DNA from: Tieghemiomyces parasiticus
Taxonomy: Eukaryota; Kickxellomycota; Dimargaritomycetes; Dimargaritales; Dimargaritaceae
Reading direction: 5' to 3'
NCBI GenBank assembly: GCA_027575765.1
Contig: JANBPT010000301.1
Coordinates: forward strand, 1 to 46,448
Length of the DNA stretch: 46,448 nt
Made by a program: the position numbers and the translations under genes. Positions 12,162-25,500 of this stretch are shown here, one piece after another; within the stretch, counting starts at the first letter, position 1; the number at the start of each line of letters is the position of its first letter. The notes below the pieces were generated by a model, which searched no databases, was not told the DNA's origin, and saw nothing but the letters and a program-made list of their open reading frames with translations.

Positions 12162-14045
12162 ATGCCCAAGAAGGGTCTCCTGCGTTGCCATGGCCGTGCG
12201 GGGCTAGCACGGTGTCACGCGGTACACGAGATTCCCGCTGGCACTCTCACGGCCCAGAAGACCCGTATCTACTATTGTCCTCGCCACACGGGTCAGCGCT
12301 GCGGGACCGCCGCCGTAGACCGCGGTGTCGTCATAACCGTGCCGGTCCTCACCCAGATCCTTACCACCCACCTATTAGAACCCCGCCCCGTCCGCCCCGA
12401 ATCTGTCCCGGTTCCCGACCTTGTTTATTACCCGCCCGCGTGCCCTTACATCGACCCCTCGCCTCCACCACCACGCCTTTTACCGCCGTCACTACCCGCC
12501 GACACCACACCCAACTTACCAACTCCGACCCCGCCCCCGTCCCCGCCGCCCTCCCTCGCCATGCGCTCTAAGCCCCCCACCCCCACCAACCCGTTGGACG
12601 CCGTGAAGCAGGCCATCACCTCTAAGGTCCGCTCCAAAATTGAGGAGAAGTTTGGTGGGCCCGGCAGGACCTTACACAACCTCCAGACCCTGGGGGGCTA
12701 CTTTAATAATGGGTGGGAGGTGGTCACCGCCCTCCTGGCCGACGACGAGGGAAAGCCGCCCTCAAATAAGTTTGGCAGTGTCCACAGCGGCAAGGACACC
12801 CTGACTAATGTCGACCTCAAACCCGAGAAGAGCACCGTCGACGACGACAGTAAGCGTATCTTTTACAAGGCCAAACGGTTCCAGCTCCCAAAGTTCTCCG
12901 ACCTATTCAAAGAGGAACGACCCCTGTACGGTGAGGTCCAAACCTTACCCGACGGCCAGTTTAAAATCCCCTGCCAGGCCCTCAAACAATCGGGGAATCA
13001 CTGTTCCCGGTCGGTGGTAGTAGCCCACGACCCGCGCACCCACGGGTGGTCGACGATTGGAAACGAGCTGTGCTGCTGGCAACACCAGGACGCGCTGGCT
13101 GCCACCCACGCGCAGGCCACATCCATCAGCCAGGGGCCCTATCAGGGAGTGATTGACCCGCGGCTGTCCAAACCCATCAAGGACAGCCTGTACGCCGAGC
13201 TGCAGAAACCCATTTCGCCCGCCGACCGACCGGGGTTTATTTACGTGTACCAGCTGGTCAGCCAGTCGCGGCCGCGCGGGTGGCAACTGGGGCTATCCGG
13301 CGACCAGGACGTGACGGTTCGCCTTAAGATTGGTCGGTCGGTGGATGTAGACCGTCGAATGAAGCAGTGGCAGGGTCAGTGCGGCTACGAGCTATACCTC
13401 CTCGAATTTTTTCCCGCCCCGGTTGACCCGACCCCGTCGTCCAAACTCACCTCGACCCTCGAGTCCAAGCTGCTGTCCCTGCCCGACACCAACTTTTCGC
13501 TATCCACGCCGTTCCTCGAGAGTCTGCCGGCCAACCTGAAGCGATACCTAGTGGGAAACTTGCTCCGGGAGAACCCGCGCGCCGCCCGGCTCATCGAGGA
13601 AGCGGCGGACCGGGCCGCCGGGGATGACGATCATTATAATGAGCGTGGGGCTAATGGTAGCCAATCTCGCACCGTCGGCCACCACCAGGATTCTGCCGCC
13701 GCTACTGCCCTCCGCCGCGTCACCCACCAGGCTGCCTCGAAACCGGGGGCAATGACCCCACCGGACCTACCGCGTTGCGCCCATGCCAACAAGGCTGAGC
13801 GACTCATCCACCTCACGCTAGCCCCACACCGCGTCCACCAGGAGGCATGTTCGGCTTGCGGGAGTATCCATAAGGAATGGTTTGAGACCAAGGTGCCGCG
13901 GTCGGCCTTCGTCAGCATGAAGGACGACGCTGGCCAGGTGGGGACCGGGTGGCATCTCGACCCTAAGGCCTGGTACGGGATGGAGTTCCGCGAGGTTATC
14001 ATTCATTGGTTACGGTATTTACAGGACCAGTACGGTCTGGCCTAG
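12162..14045 (+). CDS. DUF1766 / T5orf172 (GIY-YIG fold) protein
   Basis: This intronless gene encodes 627 residues. The frame is open upstream, but the only earlier start-like codon is a GTG at 12129, so I use the ATG at 12162. An N-terminal Cys/His cluster (residues ~8-50, with C-H spacings such as RCHGR, RCHAVH and CPRH) could bind metal. A Pro-rich linker follows (~90-145). The core from ~residue 358 has the GIY-YIG hallmarks: strand GFIYVYQL, then KIGRSVDVDRRMKQW at 389-403 with the conserved Arg. KAERLIHLTL with the conserved Glu is near 546, followed by CSACGSIHKEWFE. This order matches the fungal DUF1766 family that includes S. pombe Mug113. About 115 residues of loosely conserved sequence separate the strand part from the Glu part, longer than I expect for the family. 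Nuclease activity is possible from the intact motif residues but has not been shown by sequence alone. Confidence 0.82.
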   Translation: MPKKGLLRCHGRAGLARCHAVHEIPAGTLTAQKTRIYYCPRHTGQRCGTAAVDRGVVITVPVLTQILTTHLLEPRPVRPESVPVPDLVYYPPACPYIDPSPPPPRLLPPSLPADTTPNLPTPTPPPSPPPSLAMRSKPPTPTNPLDAVKQAITSKVRSKIEEKFGGPGRTLHNLQTLGGYFNNGWEVVTALLADDEGKPPSNKFGSVHSGKDTLTNVDLKPEKSTVDDDSKRIFYKAKRFQLPKFSDLFKEERPLYGEVQTLPDGQFKIPCQALKQSGNHCSRSVVVAHDPRTHGWSTIGNELCCWQHQDALAATHAQATSISQGPYQGVIDPRLSKPIKDSLYAELQKPISPADRPGFIYVYQLVSQSRPRGWQLGLSGDQDVTVRLKIGRSVDVDRRMKQWQGQCGYELYLLEFFPAPVDPTPSSKLTSTLESKLLSLPDTNFSLSTPFLESLPANLKRYLVGNLLRENPRAARLIEEAADRAAGDDDHYNERGANGSQSRTVGHHQDSAAATALRRVTHQAASKPGAMTPPDLPRCAHANKAERLIHLTLAPHRVHQEACSACGSIHKEWFETKVPRSAFVSMKDDAGQVGTGWHLDPKAWYGMEFREVIIHWLRYLQDQYGLA

Positions 14046-15317
14046 AAAAGCGCTGGCTTGGGCTGTATCCCATCCAGCGCCCGGTATGGGGGGGGGTTGT
14101 CGTCTCAACTCCCCCCTGTTGCACCTTCCTTGTCCTCATCGCTCTGCATCTGCGTTTGGTTACCTTCGACCACTTTTTTTCTTAGTTCCGTTCATTCTCA
14201 CTCGTCTTCTCCCGCGTCATGTACATACTATTACAGTATCATTACTCCATCTGCTCTCGCTCACCCCGTTCCATTTCATCGTCCCATTCTCATATTACCT
14301 ACCCCACCTCCCAATTATATTAATTTAGGCATATCTAATATATTCAACGTGGTCTAGTGTTGGTGGATGATTCACACGGGATTCAGGGTCTAGCTTAGGG
14401 TTGAGGAGATAGTATAGTGGCGGAGGGAGGGGGAAGGAAAGGCCGAGGGCAGTACGTTGACCAGCGGCCCGGTCGCTTTGGCATAAATGAAATTTCTTTT
14501 TCCTTTTAGTCTGCGATTAACAAAAGCGGGCTTAATAGCTGTCATCGTATGCTACTTACTACGGGGTGCTTGGGCGCGGAACGCTACAGTGTGGGCCGCG
14601 ACCAGGTCTCTGGCGTAGAGAGGGGCAGCGTTGGCCAGAGTTTGGTCGGGTGAATATTCGCCACAGCTGGCTGATGACCCATGCGTGTGCCGTGAGATGG
14701 GGGGGACCGGGAAGGTCTCTTTGTTCGGTGCAGGTGGTGGAAGGGTCGCAGCCTGGCACTCTAAACTACCCACCACTTCGCCCGCCTCGCACGCAGAGTG
14801 GGCCAGATATTTATCATCCCTAGCACGCACTTCAAGGGCCACGTACAGGGCCATATAATTGCAAGACCCCAGCCTGTTCTCCACCGTAGCCTGCGGGCAG
14901 GTTAACACCCAGATTTTAGTCTACTTTGTCTCTAATAACTGAGGGGAGGGGGTGGTCCTTACCAGTCCCTCTGCCATGACCAATCGGCTTGGCCTTGGCC
15001 GCAGTTCCCGCCCCCCCCCACCCAGGGTCTACTTTCTTTCCCCTTCGCTGCGAGTTTCGTCAGAGGCCCTACCTAATCGTCCGTTCTCCCCCCCTCCCCC
15101 CTCCGCCTTTCTTCACAGCCCTCTCCTCATCGCGGACTACTATTGCGTTCGCCATTAGAAACCTCAACGCTCCGGTATGCCGCACTGGACCGTCGTATTG
15201 ACCTTCTACCCAACCCGCACTGTTTCTACCCTCCTCGCTACCCGGTGCTCACTTTACTCTGCCATAAGCGATCTCTTCCACTAGCGTCCTCTCCATTAGC
15301 ATCTGCGTCCCATCGCC
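14046..15317. other. Intergenic region between the DUF1766 gene and listerin
   Basis: No gene is recognised. Several overlapping frames of 60-118 codons occur on both strands without motifs. The last 250 bases have long C and C/T runs (for example near 15010-15020 and 15088-15110), fitting the upstream region of the listerin gene. Confidence 0.5.
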
Positions 15318-18300
15318 ATGAGCAACGCCAACCGTAAGGGTAAGGCCCGGGCCAAGGGCAACCCGCAGTCGGCCAGTAGCAGGTGAGTATACTTGTCCCC
15401 AGAGAATCCTTCCAGACTCAAATCAATTCGTTTCCACTCGGTAGGCGAAGGCACTAGGGTGACTCGCCCAATCCAGCCCCGGGCGTTGACCGTTGTCTCG
15501 TCAACAGGAGGCCCATTTCTAACTTCTCGCCCTTACCTCCTACATGCCTACGGTATGGCTCATGGTCACGTCTCGTCAGCCGGATCGCCGATTTGGTCGA
15601 CCCCAGTGCCGTCAACCTCTTCCGAGCCAATCCGGCGCTGGCCTTTGACCAGCTACTTAATCAGGGCTCCAGCCAGACGAGCCTGCCCACGGTGGCCTCC
15701 TCACGCTCCTATCCAGGATCCTACGCGACGAGCGCCAAGGCCTCCGATGGCGGTACGACGGCGTCCTACGACCCGTTGGCCTCGGCCTACCACATGGACG
15801 GCGAGCTGGCCCTTCTCCTCAAGAAGCTCACAAAGCGCCACCCGGCCAGTCGGATCAAGGCACTCGAGGAGTTGCGGGACTACATTAATGCGGCGCCCGT
15901 CCAAAAATTGGAACCTCTGACTGCTGCCTGGGTAAGTGTACCAAACCATACACCGCTCATGTAGAATGGGCCGGGGGTCGGGGCCTTTGGCTTCAGGCTT
16001 GTTCGGCAGCGTCGAAAGGCATACCAGGAACGGAAGCGCCACCCACGTTCGCACCCCCAGATTTTCTAAAAGCAAATTTATCACCCTTTTATTATGCCTC
16101 TCCGTACCGATGCTACGCACTTCCAGCCCCGCCTCTACGAGAAAAACACGATCGAAATTGACCGCCGCCTGCGCATTATGGCCAACCAGGTCAACGCCGC
16201 CCTCGTCGCTCGCCTGGAACGCCGTATCGCTACGGCTTTACCCACTTTGCTGCCCTTCTGGCTACTTTCCTTCTTCGATCCCGCCCCTGAGGCCGCCCAG
16301 AGCGCCCGTGCCGCCTTCGAGATCCTGTTTAAGCCGGACAAACGCGCCAAGGCCCTCCACCATTACGCCGACACCGTCCTGGACTTTGTTGCCCGCAACT
16401 TGAGCCAGTGTACCCCGGATACCCTGGTTGATGCCGACGCCATGAGTGCCGAGGACCGGCAGGTGGTGTTCGAACGCTACGTCGCCGCGTCGTTCCGATT
16501 GTGGGCCTATTTGCTCGGTAAGTGTAATGTGATGTCATGCTACTATCTTCTCCATCCGCGCTGGACTAGAGTAGCCTTGCAGGCCTGCCCCTTCATACAT
16601 GAGTGCTCAGCCTACATTCCCTCCGCTAGGGGGAGGTATTATGGTTATTCCTAGAACCGGGCGGCGTGGACCTACCGTTAATATTCTGGGCCAAGTCATG
16701 GTAATATTACCAGATGGGAGAGGGGGCTACGGCTGCACACCTGGTGTTGCGTCGCCAGGTGCGCTCGTTTACTTGAGTCCGTTGGATGGGATGATGCTGC
16801 CGTGGAGAGGGTGCATGAGGCCGACTAGAACCCCTTGTGCAGCACCACTCTCAGCAAGCCGGAGCAGTTGTATTGGAAGTGGCAGCCCTCCAAAAAAAAC
16901 GAGACCGGCATACGGCTGAACATTGCTCAATGGCCGACTGCGTACTGTAGAACCTGGACCTCAAACCACCGCCACCCACGGGCAAGTGGAGGAGATTTGG
17001 CGCGTCGTGGGCTACGAAAGGTCGCGCGTGCGCTCTGTACAAGTCCAATGACCTCGGCGTGCTAAAGGAGAGGCGAAGCGGAGGGTTGCCACCCCAAGGC
17101 GAGAAGATGGCGAACTCATTGGTTGCCTCGCTATACTCACAACCGACTCTTTGTTGATGTTAGGGCGTATAACCTTACTGACATCCGAACTGAGACCAAC
17201 CTTGCTACCCATTTTTGACATTTCACCGACTCTGCATTTACCTCCTGGTCACTTTTTTCGCGCTGTCTATCTATTTTAACGGACACTATAGACGAGCTAC
17301 CAGACGACACTTTTGTGAACCACGCCGAGGCATGCCATCGGATACTAGCAAATCCGGACGTCTGGCAACGCTTCCAGCATCCCTCGCCGGTTATCCGTCG
17401 CGCCGCGTACGCCACCCTCACCCAATTCCTACAGAGGCGACCAGGTAAGTTCCGTGACCCTCTATTACATTTCCCCCCCCCGTCCATGCCAGGAAACTGC
17501 CGGTAGTAGTAGCCATTCCAGTGCCACGCCAGGCTTTTCCGCGGAACATGCGGTGGAATTGTACATTGGGCTGACCACTATCCCCTATTTCCTCCCTCGC
17601 TCTAACTACCCATGCACTCCAGGACTGCTTGAGGAATACCAGCGGCTCATCGGCCACGCCTTCGTGCGCAAGGCCGTCATGGACAGGGACGTGTCGACCC
17701 ACCGTGACCTCTGGGACGCCCTACTCCTGACCACTAAACACTACCCGCGCACCTGGGTTTTTGCTAACGAGAAGAAGCCCGTACTCCCCAAATTGTACGA
17801 CTTTGTTGCCCACGGCGGGTACGGTTCGCCGCGCGCCTTGGCCGACAGCTTGTCCGTCTTGGTGCGCCTGTGGCCGAGCGAAGTCACGGACGCGAACCTG
17901 GCCGGAGTAGCTAACGGCCTCATGGGCGCCTTTACCCGAGGTGCACGTATTGTAGCCGCCCGGCCGGCCGACCTATCTGCTTATGTCGCGTGTTGGTGCA
18001 ATTGCCTGCCCTACTTCATCGGTAAACTGGCCAAGGCTGGCGAGGAGCTACAGGCCGGCAGTTTATTGGTCACCCAGACTCAGCAGATCAGCCGCCTCTG
18101 CCTGCTGGATCAACCTTCCGAGGCTGGCGTCCGTGAGCTGTCGACCCTAGCGGCCACTCTGGCCAAGCCGCAGTTCCCGCGCGGGTTCGCCGATATGGCC
18201 GCCAACGCCTTGGGTCGGCTGGTGCTGGATCATCTCGCAGCGCAGGAGGAGGGAGGACTGTCCCTCCCGGAACAACAGACCCTGCTCGAGCGCTACCTGG

Positions 18301-21300
18301 TCTACCTGACCAGCCTTCAGGACCGCCGCGACGAAGCCGGCCTGCATGAGAAGGTCCCCGGGTTCCTGGAGGAACTCGGTTTGGCCTTCGTGCGCCGTAT
18401 CGGCCCCGAGGAGGACGAGATGGAGAAAGAGGCCGACAAGGTCAAAGTTGACAGGGATACGGAGGCCCTCCGCCTACTGGCTGTCATCCTGGAACGCCGG
18501 GGCGACGACCTCATGGCCCGACCGACTTTTACGCGTGCCGCGGAACACGCCCTCTTGCGCCGATTAAACAAGTTCCGGACCGCCCCGCAGGAGCCCAGCG
18601 CCGACCACCCTTTGTTTGCCATCCTCGCCACCTTCGCTTTGGTCCAGTGGCGTGCGGACCCTGCGGCCTCCTTGGCCGGACTTTCCTTACCTGGCGACGA
18701 TGGGAGCGGGTCGGAAGGCCCCGGCAGCGGTTCTCTGGTTCCATTTCTGGTCCAGGTCCTGGACTGTATCCTAACAGGTACCAACCGGAACCGTCAGGCC
18801 GCTCTCTTGGAACCTTTCCTGGCCCAATTGGTACAGCGGTGGGATGCCACCACGGACCCTGGCCGGCTGGTCCCACAGCGGAGCGCAGCCTTGGCCCAGT
18901 TCCTCGATCCCATCGCGAGCGGCGGTCTCGCTCCCCTCGGCCCTACCCAAGCACCCACCGCGTGCCGGCTCCTGGCCCACTGCCTGCTTCTGGGGCCAGC
19001 TGTCCTGGATCCGAGTCTGGAGATCGAGATTTTGCACAGCTTCGCTGCCGTTGTCGACGAGTTCACCCGGGCCCTACTATACGATACTGAACCGGTCGAC
19101 ATCCCCGATCCCTACCTGGTCGAATCGGTCTTGCGCGTCCTGCCCGACCCCCTGGCCTCCCCACGCCTGTGCGAAACCCTCCTTCGCCTTGTACCGGAGT
19201 GCCTTCTAGTGCCCCGCATATTTGACCTGGCGGCCCTCGATTCTACCCTCCATGCTGTGGGTAACCGGCCGGGAGTCACGGACGGAACCTTGTACGCGCA
19301 GCTCTGCGCCACGTCGGAACTGGCGGAACGGTGTCGGCAGCGTCTCGTGGCCACCTGCGGTCACACGGACGACGGCCGGCTTCAGGATCTGTTGAGTACA
19401 CTCCGCACAGGGCTCACCAACCACCTGCACGAACTGCTGTGGGACCCGGCCACCACCGCCAACCCGTATGATTTGGGTGAGTACGTCCAATTCCTGGTCC
19501 GTGCCGTGTGTACTGACGAGACCGAACGGCAGCTCGTCCTGCACACCATCCTCCACCGTCCGTCGGACTGGTCCGCTATCCTTCGCGACTGCTTTGCGCG
19601 CGTGCCCAACGCCGCCGTGGAACTTCATCCGTTCGCCTGCATGGACAGCTACCTATGCGGCCACCGGTCGCTGCTCACCCCGGCCACGTTCGACGCCCCG
19701 GCCCCCACCGAATCGGCAGCGAACGAGCTGCCGTGGGTGCGCCTGGTTATCGTCACGTCGGAGTTGGCCCGCCAACTCGGGATCACCCGGATACTCTTCA
19801 GTCCTTGCCCGCAGGCCGCCGCGTCCGTCCCAAACGATCGACATGGGGACGACGATGCGGAGGACAACCCCTGTGGAACTGGTGACTGCCAGATCAATGG
19901 GAACGAGACCACGCCGCACCGCTTACTACCGACCCGCCTATGGATCGTGCACGCCTGGCTCCTGGGCTGGGTCGTCAATCAGGACGAGGAGCTCAGCTAC
20001 CCGTCCGCCATGCGCAGCTTCCCCTCGGTCGACACGTCGGACGGCCCGTGGTCGGATCTGCTGAGTCAGCTGCTCGCCGCCTTCATGCATTACTTGCTTC
20101 GCCACGCTGTGTTTCCCGTTACCCGTGGTGACTCAGGGACCTACTGCCGTGCCGACCCCAAGCGGATGCGTCCCGAAGCCCTGTTCGCCTTCACGCACGC
20201 CGCCCCAGAATCGTCGCCTGACCGCGCCTCCGTCACGGGGCCCGAGGACGCTCTCAGCGCCCTATCGTTCCGTACCGTCCAGGCCTTCTACCATCGGTCA
20301 GCCACCCTGCACCTACGCACCCTGACCGCATTGTGGCGTTACGCCTGCGGCGAGGTTATGGGGAGCAACCCCTGGAAGCCCGATAGCCCCGTGGTAGCCA
20401 ACCCAACACGCAGCCGCGTATCGTTTAACCCTACGGTGGAAGACGACGGGCAAGTCCGCGCTCTCGAGGCCTGGCTCCGCGAGGTGGCCGCCCAGTTTGA
20501 CCGCCGACTCGACCCCTACGTGTACCTGGCACTCATCCAGGGATTCCCTACCACCAAGCCCCAGGCCGCCGCGATTGCCCCTGCCGTCTCCGGACTGCGT
20601 CGCCGGTGTTTGGACGGCCTCCAGGCCCTCACGGCGCCTGACCAGGACCTCATGGCTACCCTGGCGGATCCGGACCTCTACGATAACCTCATAACCGGGC
20701 TGGCTGCCGTGGTGTATCTACTCGGCACCACCGTACGTCGTGAGGCCTACGAAACGTCCAACCTCCTACGCTTGCACCGCGGCGGCAACGCCGATTTTCA
20801 ACGTGACTTAACAGACGTCTACGCCGTCTTGGCCGCCCTGGGCACGACCACCCAGACGATTGCCGACCGTCTGGCCGCCGACTATACAGCCTTAGATGCG
20901 GAAGGTGATGCCGCCGCGCTGGACTGGATCCGCACGCGAGCCGGGCGCCTGCTTCTGGTCACCGTCCAGTGTACTAAGCTAGCGTATCCGTTCCTCCGCC
21001 ACCTCGGGGCCGACTCGACCGAACTTGTGTCGTACCTTTGCCACCTGCTTGGCCGGTGGCTATGCTTCTCACCGGAGCGGTTTGGCCTGGCTTCCGCCGC
21101 GGACGGACCTTCCCACTTCGTCAGTGGCCTATTGCGCGACCTTTGGGGCCAGGGAATATTCCTCACCCACCTGATCCTGGGTCGCCTGGAACATAACCTC
21201 GGATATGTGGTGGGCCACCGGCTACCGTTGCCCCCAGGCCTAAGCGACCTATTGCAGCTCCAGTGGGATTATTTCCTCGACCAGCCCCTGGCTGCCGCAG

Positions 21301-22571
21301 GCGAGGACACTACCATCGACCGCGAGTTTATGAACTCCGCCAGTCAGCTCTCCGTGACCGCCCTTCGGCTGGGGTTGCTGGCGCGCCCGCAACTGGACGC
21401 ATGTCTGGCCCGTATGGATGCCACCAACGGTAAGCTTATCGCCCACCTCTACTTTATCTCCCGTATTGCCGTGAAGGATACACCTATGGACGCTGGCGGC
21501 CCACCCGTCCTGACCGCCCTGCGACGCTGGGACCCTATGGCCTGCCGGTTGATGCGGGAACGTCGTTATGTCGACTCGACTGACGGCCGGGATCTCGACC
21601 CCGACCTCAGCCTGTTTCGGAACCTGGTTCTGTACAATTTATTCCTGACCGTACTGGATCAGAAGACAGCCACCGGCACGCCAGCGGGTACGGGTAGTGG
21701 TAGCGCTGTTTCCCTAGTCGAAGTGCCTACGCAAGCCGAGAACCGTGGCCTGTTTTTACGCCGTCTCGATCCTGCCTCCCGCAGCATCCTCGACATGTGC
21801 CTCGATACTCTGCGCAGACTACTTACCCTAGCCTTCGAGGATGGTAGGCCCGGAGCCCGGCCGTTTCCGCTGTCGCCCTGGGACCCAGCCACGTTTTACC
21901 TCTCAGAATTTGACGGGGGCCGTACCCTAAGCTACTCATTGTACGCGGCGCATCTACTTTACCGCTCGCTGCGCCTATTCCCGACGTTCGTTCGCCTATG
22001 GTGGGAGAACATGGTGGATCGCGGGGACCAACAAGCCACCAAGTCATTCGTGACCATGCACTACAGCCCGGCGCTGATCCGGGAGGAGCTTGAGCGTGTG
22101 GACCATGATCCACGCCTCATGGCCGTGATGGCCAAGTATGAAAATCTCAAGGTACGCACTAACCGACACGCCGGGACGTGTACGCTCCGGTTCCTGCAAG
22201 AGGACGTGACAGTCGAGCTCGTGTTTCGACTCCCCACGGCCTATCCACTGCAAACGCCCGAGATTGAGTGCCAACAGCGGTCGGTGATCACCGAACCTCG
22301 CTGGCGCGGTTGGACGCTCACCAACCACGCACTTGCCCTCCAAAACGCCCGGTTCGCCGACCAGGTGTACCACTTTGCCCACAATATCGCGTACATGTTT
22401 GAAGGCGTCGAGGAGTGCTACATTTGCTTCTCGGTTGTGTGTATCCGTGAGAAGGTCCTGCCGAACCGGCCATGCAGCACGTGCCACAAAAAGTTCCACT
22501 CGGCGTGCTTGGAGAAGTGGTTCCGCCAGAGCCGGAACCGCAACTGTCCAATGTGTCGGAGTGAGATGTAG
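15318..22571 (+). CDS. LTN1: Listerin, E3 ubiquitin-protein ligase of ribosome quality control
   Basis: Listerin ubiquitinates nascent chains stuck on 60S subunits as part of the RQC complex. Exons are 15318-15382, 15580-15931, 16127-16517, 17292-17444 and 17623-22571, giving 1969 residues with all joins in frame (phases 2, 0, 1, 1). That is longer than the yeast (about 1560) and human (about 1770) proteins. The N terminus MSNANRKGKARAKGNPQSAS is the basic Ltn1-type start. HEAT-like helices follow, including LLLKKLTKRHPASRIKALEE and W-PRLYEKN, with a long helical middle region. An RWD-like domain (residues ~1830-1915, with FRLPTAYPLQTPEI and W-RGW) precedes the C-terminal RING at 1919-1965. 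The RING has C-x2-C, C-STC-HKKFHSACLEKWF and CPMC, all zinc ligands present. The third intron is 774 bases, four times the others. The start ATG has CGCC before it. Confidence 0.95.
16518..17291 (+). other. Long third intron of the listerin gene
   Basis: This inferred intron begins GTAAGT and ends TATAG, joins phase-1 codons on both sides, and measures 774 bases against 178-197 for the other three introns of the gene. Frames inside it (for example 16835-17065) do not resemble listerin or any family I know. Confidence 0.7.
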
Positions 22572-25500
22572 AAGGGGGATAGACACACTGCTGTGCACAG
22601 CGGCGTGATGATGATGGGTTTTATCTTCCAGGTGGTGCTTACTTGATACCACTAGCCATTAGGCTGGTTTTAAATCAACCCACAATATAATCATGGCATT
22701 GGAATACCTACATTCCAGTTTTATTTTATGGTATGGCCGTATTAAAGCCATAGTTCTAGCGTGGCAATTTCCAAGCCGCCCCTTCTGAATGGAGCAACGC
22801 CTGCGAATCTGGAACCAAGAGGCCCCCCCCGCGCGCGCGCGCGCTGTCTAGGTCTGGAAGACTTGCAACCTTCGTCATCCGGGCGATAACGGCCTTCAAA
22901 ATGCTGACAGCCTTCATCCTTCCCGCCATTCATTCAGACTCGACCATAGCCCCACTCTTCCATGATTGAGTGGCCAGTGCCTAATCCCTTAGCTACGCCT
23001 GGCGATATCTTACCCAATAGTTTACGTATATGAGGTGTAGGGCGCAAGCGTGGATTTTTGCAAGTGGGCAATGTATATATAGTCCCCCATTCCTATTCGA
23101 CCTAATTGCCTCTCGATCACCCACCGAATGGGTACCATCTCTCTCTGTCTCTGTACCCCTCACTCAGGCATCACACCGCTGAAAGAATGACAACCCTTTC
23201 CAATACCAAAATTTGCCGATCCTGGTCGACGAGAGCTGACTTCAAATACAACGAATGTGGGAGCTGTGATTAAACACTCTGTCGGCCAGCCGCTGAAAAG
23301 GAGGGGAAGGGCGGGTCATCCAGACTGTCGTTTCTAGCTTTTCCTGCTATTGGTCCCCGTTGCCCGCTGTCATCCCCCTCACTCTTCCGTCGCTTCTCTT
23401 ACAATATGTGGTGCTTACTATTCGCCGTCCCACTGAGGCGGTTAACATTTTTTGAAAACGACTCACCTGACCAATACATCAATTATCGTTGACTAAATAA
23501 AGATCCTTCACAGAAACTTTGTGGAATGTAAGTAGCTGACTGGGATAGATCCACAACTTGTTTCATGTAACAGACTCCTTACAGACGTGTACATTCGCTA
23601 GACCGATCCTCATAAACCGGATCGAAATTTAGCCTGACGACAGCCGATGTCGATGCGCATTTCCTACCCTTTTCATCGATTTCAAGAGTATGCCGGCCAC
23701 TCCCTACAGAGAGGCAAAAAAAATCATGGCAGGTGGGAAGGTAATGTGCCTTGACGCCTCCTCTCTTCTTTCTGGCTGGCGGCTTTACGACAGGCCTGGG
23801 AATTTTGAAGACACCAAGGATTATCACGGCGGAAATACCAATTGCCGACGGATCCACGTCCAGTAAGTCAGGTCCGCGACTCACCAAGGTAGTTGGTCTG
23901 GCCTCCCTTCTCTATGCCAAGCCGTCTCTTTCTTCTAAGACCTAAGCAGCGAAAAAGGTATTAGGTTTAGGAGGATGGCAAGATTAAATACACGCGAAAC
24001 GTAATATAAAACATATAAAAGAGTGTGGATTTCCTCCTAATCTTAGGCGGAGGGTTTGCAGTGAGGGCAAGAAAGCCTAATTCGAAACGGAAAAGAGATT
24101 AATGAAGGGTGGGGGATAATGTACGGCCCTTGGTTTTTCACTTCAGCATTGGAGATTGGATTGTGTGGACAATATTGATTATTCACTCCTTGGATGAAAA
24201 ACGCGGATTTTCACTTTGCACTGTACGACAGGCACCTCACTCGCGACCCTTCTCGGTCAGTATCTTTACTTCTTAGCAATGTCTGCCTTTAGGCTTTCCG
24301 CTTTTTAACCATTGGTGTATGGGCTTTTCAGGTGGGAATCTATACCGAAAATAACTGGCACCTGGCTAGCCAGCTAAAATGACAGTAGCGAATAGGTTCT
24401 CGTTTTCAAATTTAGGAGTTTATAGGATACTAAGCCTCCATAGAGAAGCCACAGTATATATGTGGACTATTGACAGGTGTAGATCATACGGTCGTTGAAT
24501 TATAAGCACATGGCTTCTGGTACATGTTAGAACCTCCTACACGCTGTATCCTTTAGCCTTCCAAATCACAATGCTGGTGTTTTTAAAACCAGCGGATTGT
24601 ATACAGAAACCGGTCCACAGGGCCGTCGTTAGAAAGTTACACCGACAGAGTCTCAGCGTTAGCCATCACCATTGACAGTGTACACAATTTGGTATTTATT
24701 TTTTGGCCGAGTCCCTGCCGATTTTAACGTGACATGGGCACGGATATTATCCTGTCACCTTGCCGCCAATCTTTCTAAATAACGTGGGCCAGGCTAGGGA
24801 AGTCATTATTATTCACATGACACTTGTTAGACCTGAGATTAGTTACTCCATTTCACCCGACCAGCTGGATCAAGGAGCAAGAAGGGGACGCAAAGGGAAG
24901 GCCCCGCTACGCACGGCTCTGCCGCTCGAGCCAGGCAGCGCTCTTAATACACGAGCCTTGCTAGCGCCCGACTACTGCCAAACAAGCTCTTGGTAATCGG
25001 GAGGACCAATGCAATGATCGGCAAGCTGTTTATCACTGACCAGAAGGAAATCAGGGGAGGAGAGGATGAATTCGTTGAGAGCCGAAAAACGATATTGCAG
25101 CGAATTGGAGCGGTCGGGTAGGTGCGCACCACATCCGTCGTGGCAATGTGCTGCGAGTTACCAATTAGGCTTCGTCTCCCCCCCTGTCATTTCTCTTTAA
25201 TCCATTTCCACGCTCTGGAGTGGCACGGCGGCCTCGGCGACAACCTGCCAACCAGCTGATCCCAACCTCAGGGGAGCAATAGGGAGGGATGGAGGGGGGG
25301 AAGTGACAGGTAGTAGGGAAAATGGTGCAGCAAAGGGTAGGTACCGCGAGGAATGCAGTGGCTCCTTGTCAATCTTTAGTTTTAACATGCAACGTATGTC
25401 CCTGGCTAGTGGACTGGTATCCGTTAGATGAGTGTCCAGTCCTAAAGCTGTCTAGTGTATCGAAATGGTTCTAACCTGCCCCTCCGATCTGCAGCATCCA

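Noticed and set aside
22044..22652. 202-codon minus-strand frame opposite the listerin C terminus
   Set aside because: It lies opposite the RWD and RING coding sequence, and its content follows from G/C-rich codon bias. The plus-strand protein is clearly the real one.
22822..22844. CRISPR-like or regulatory repeat
   Set aside because: It is only a dinucleotide tract; there are no spaced repeats anywhere in the window that would suggest a CRISPR array.
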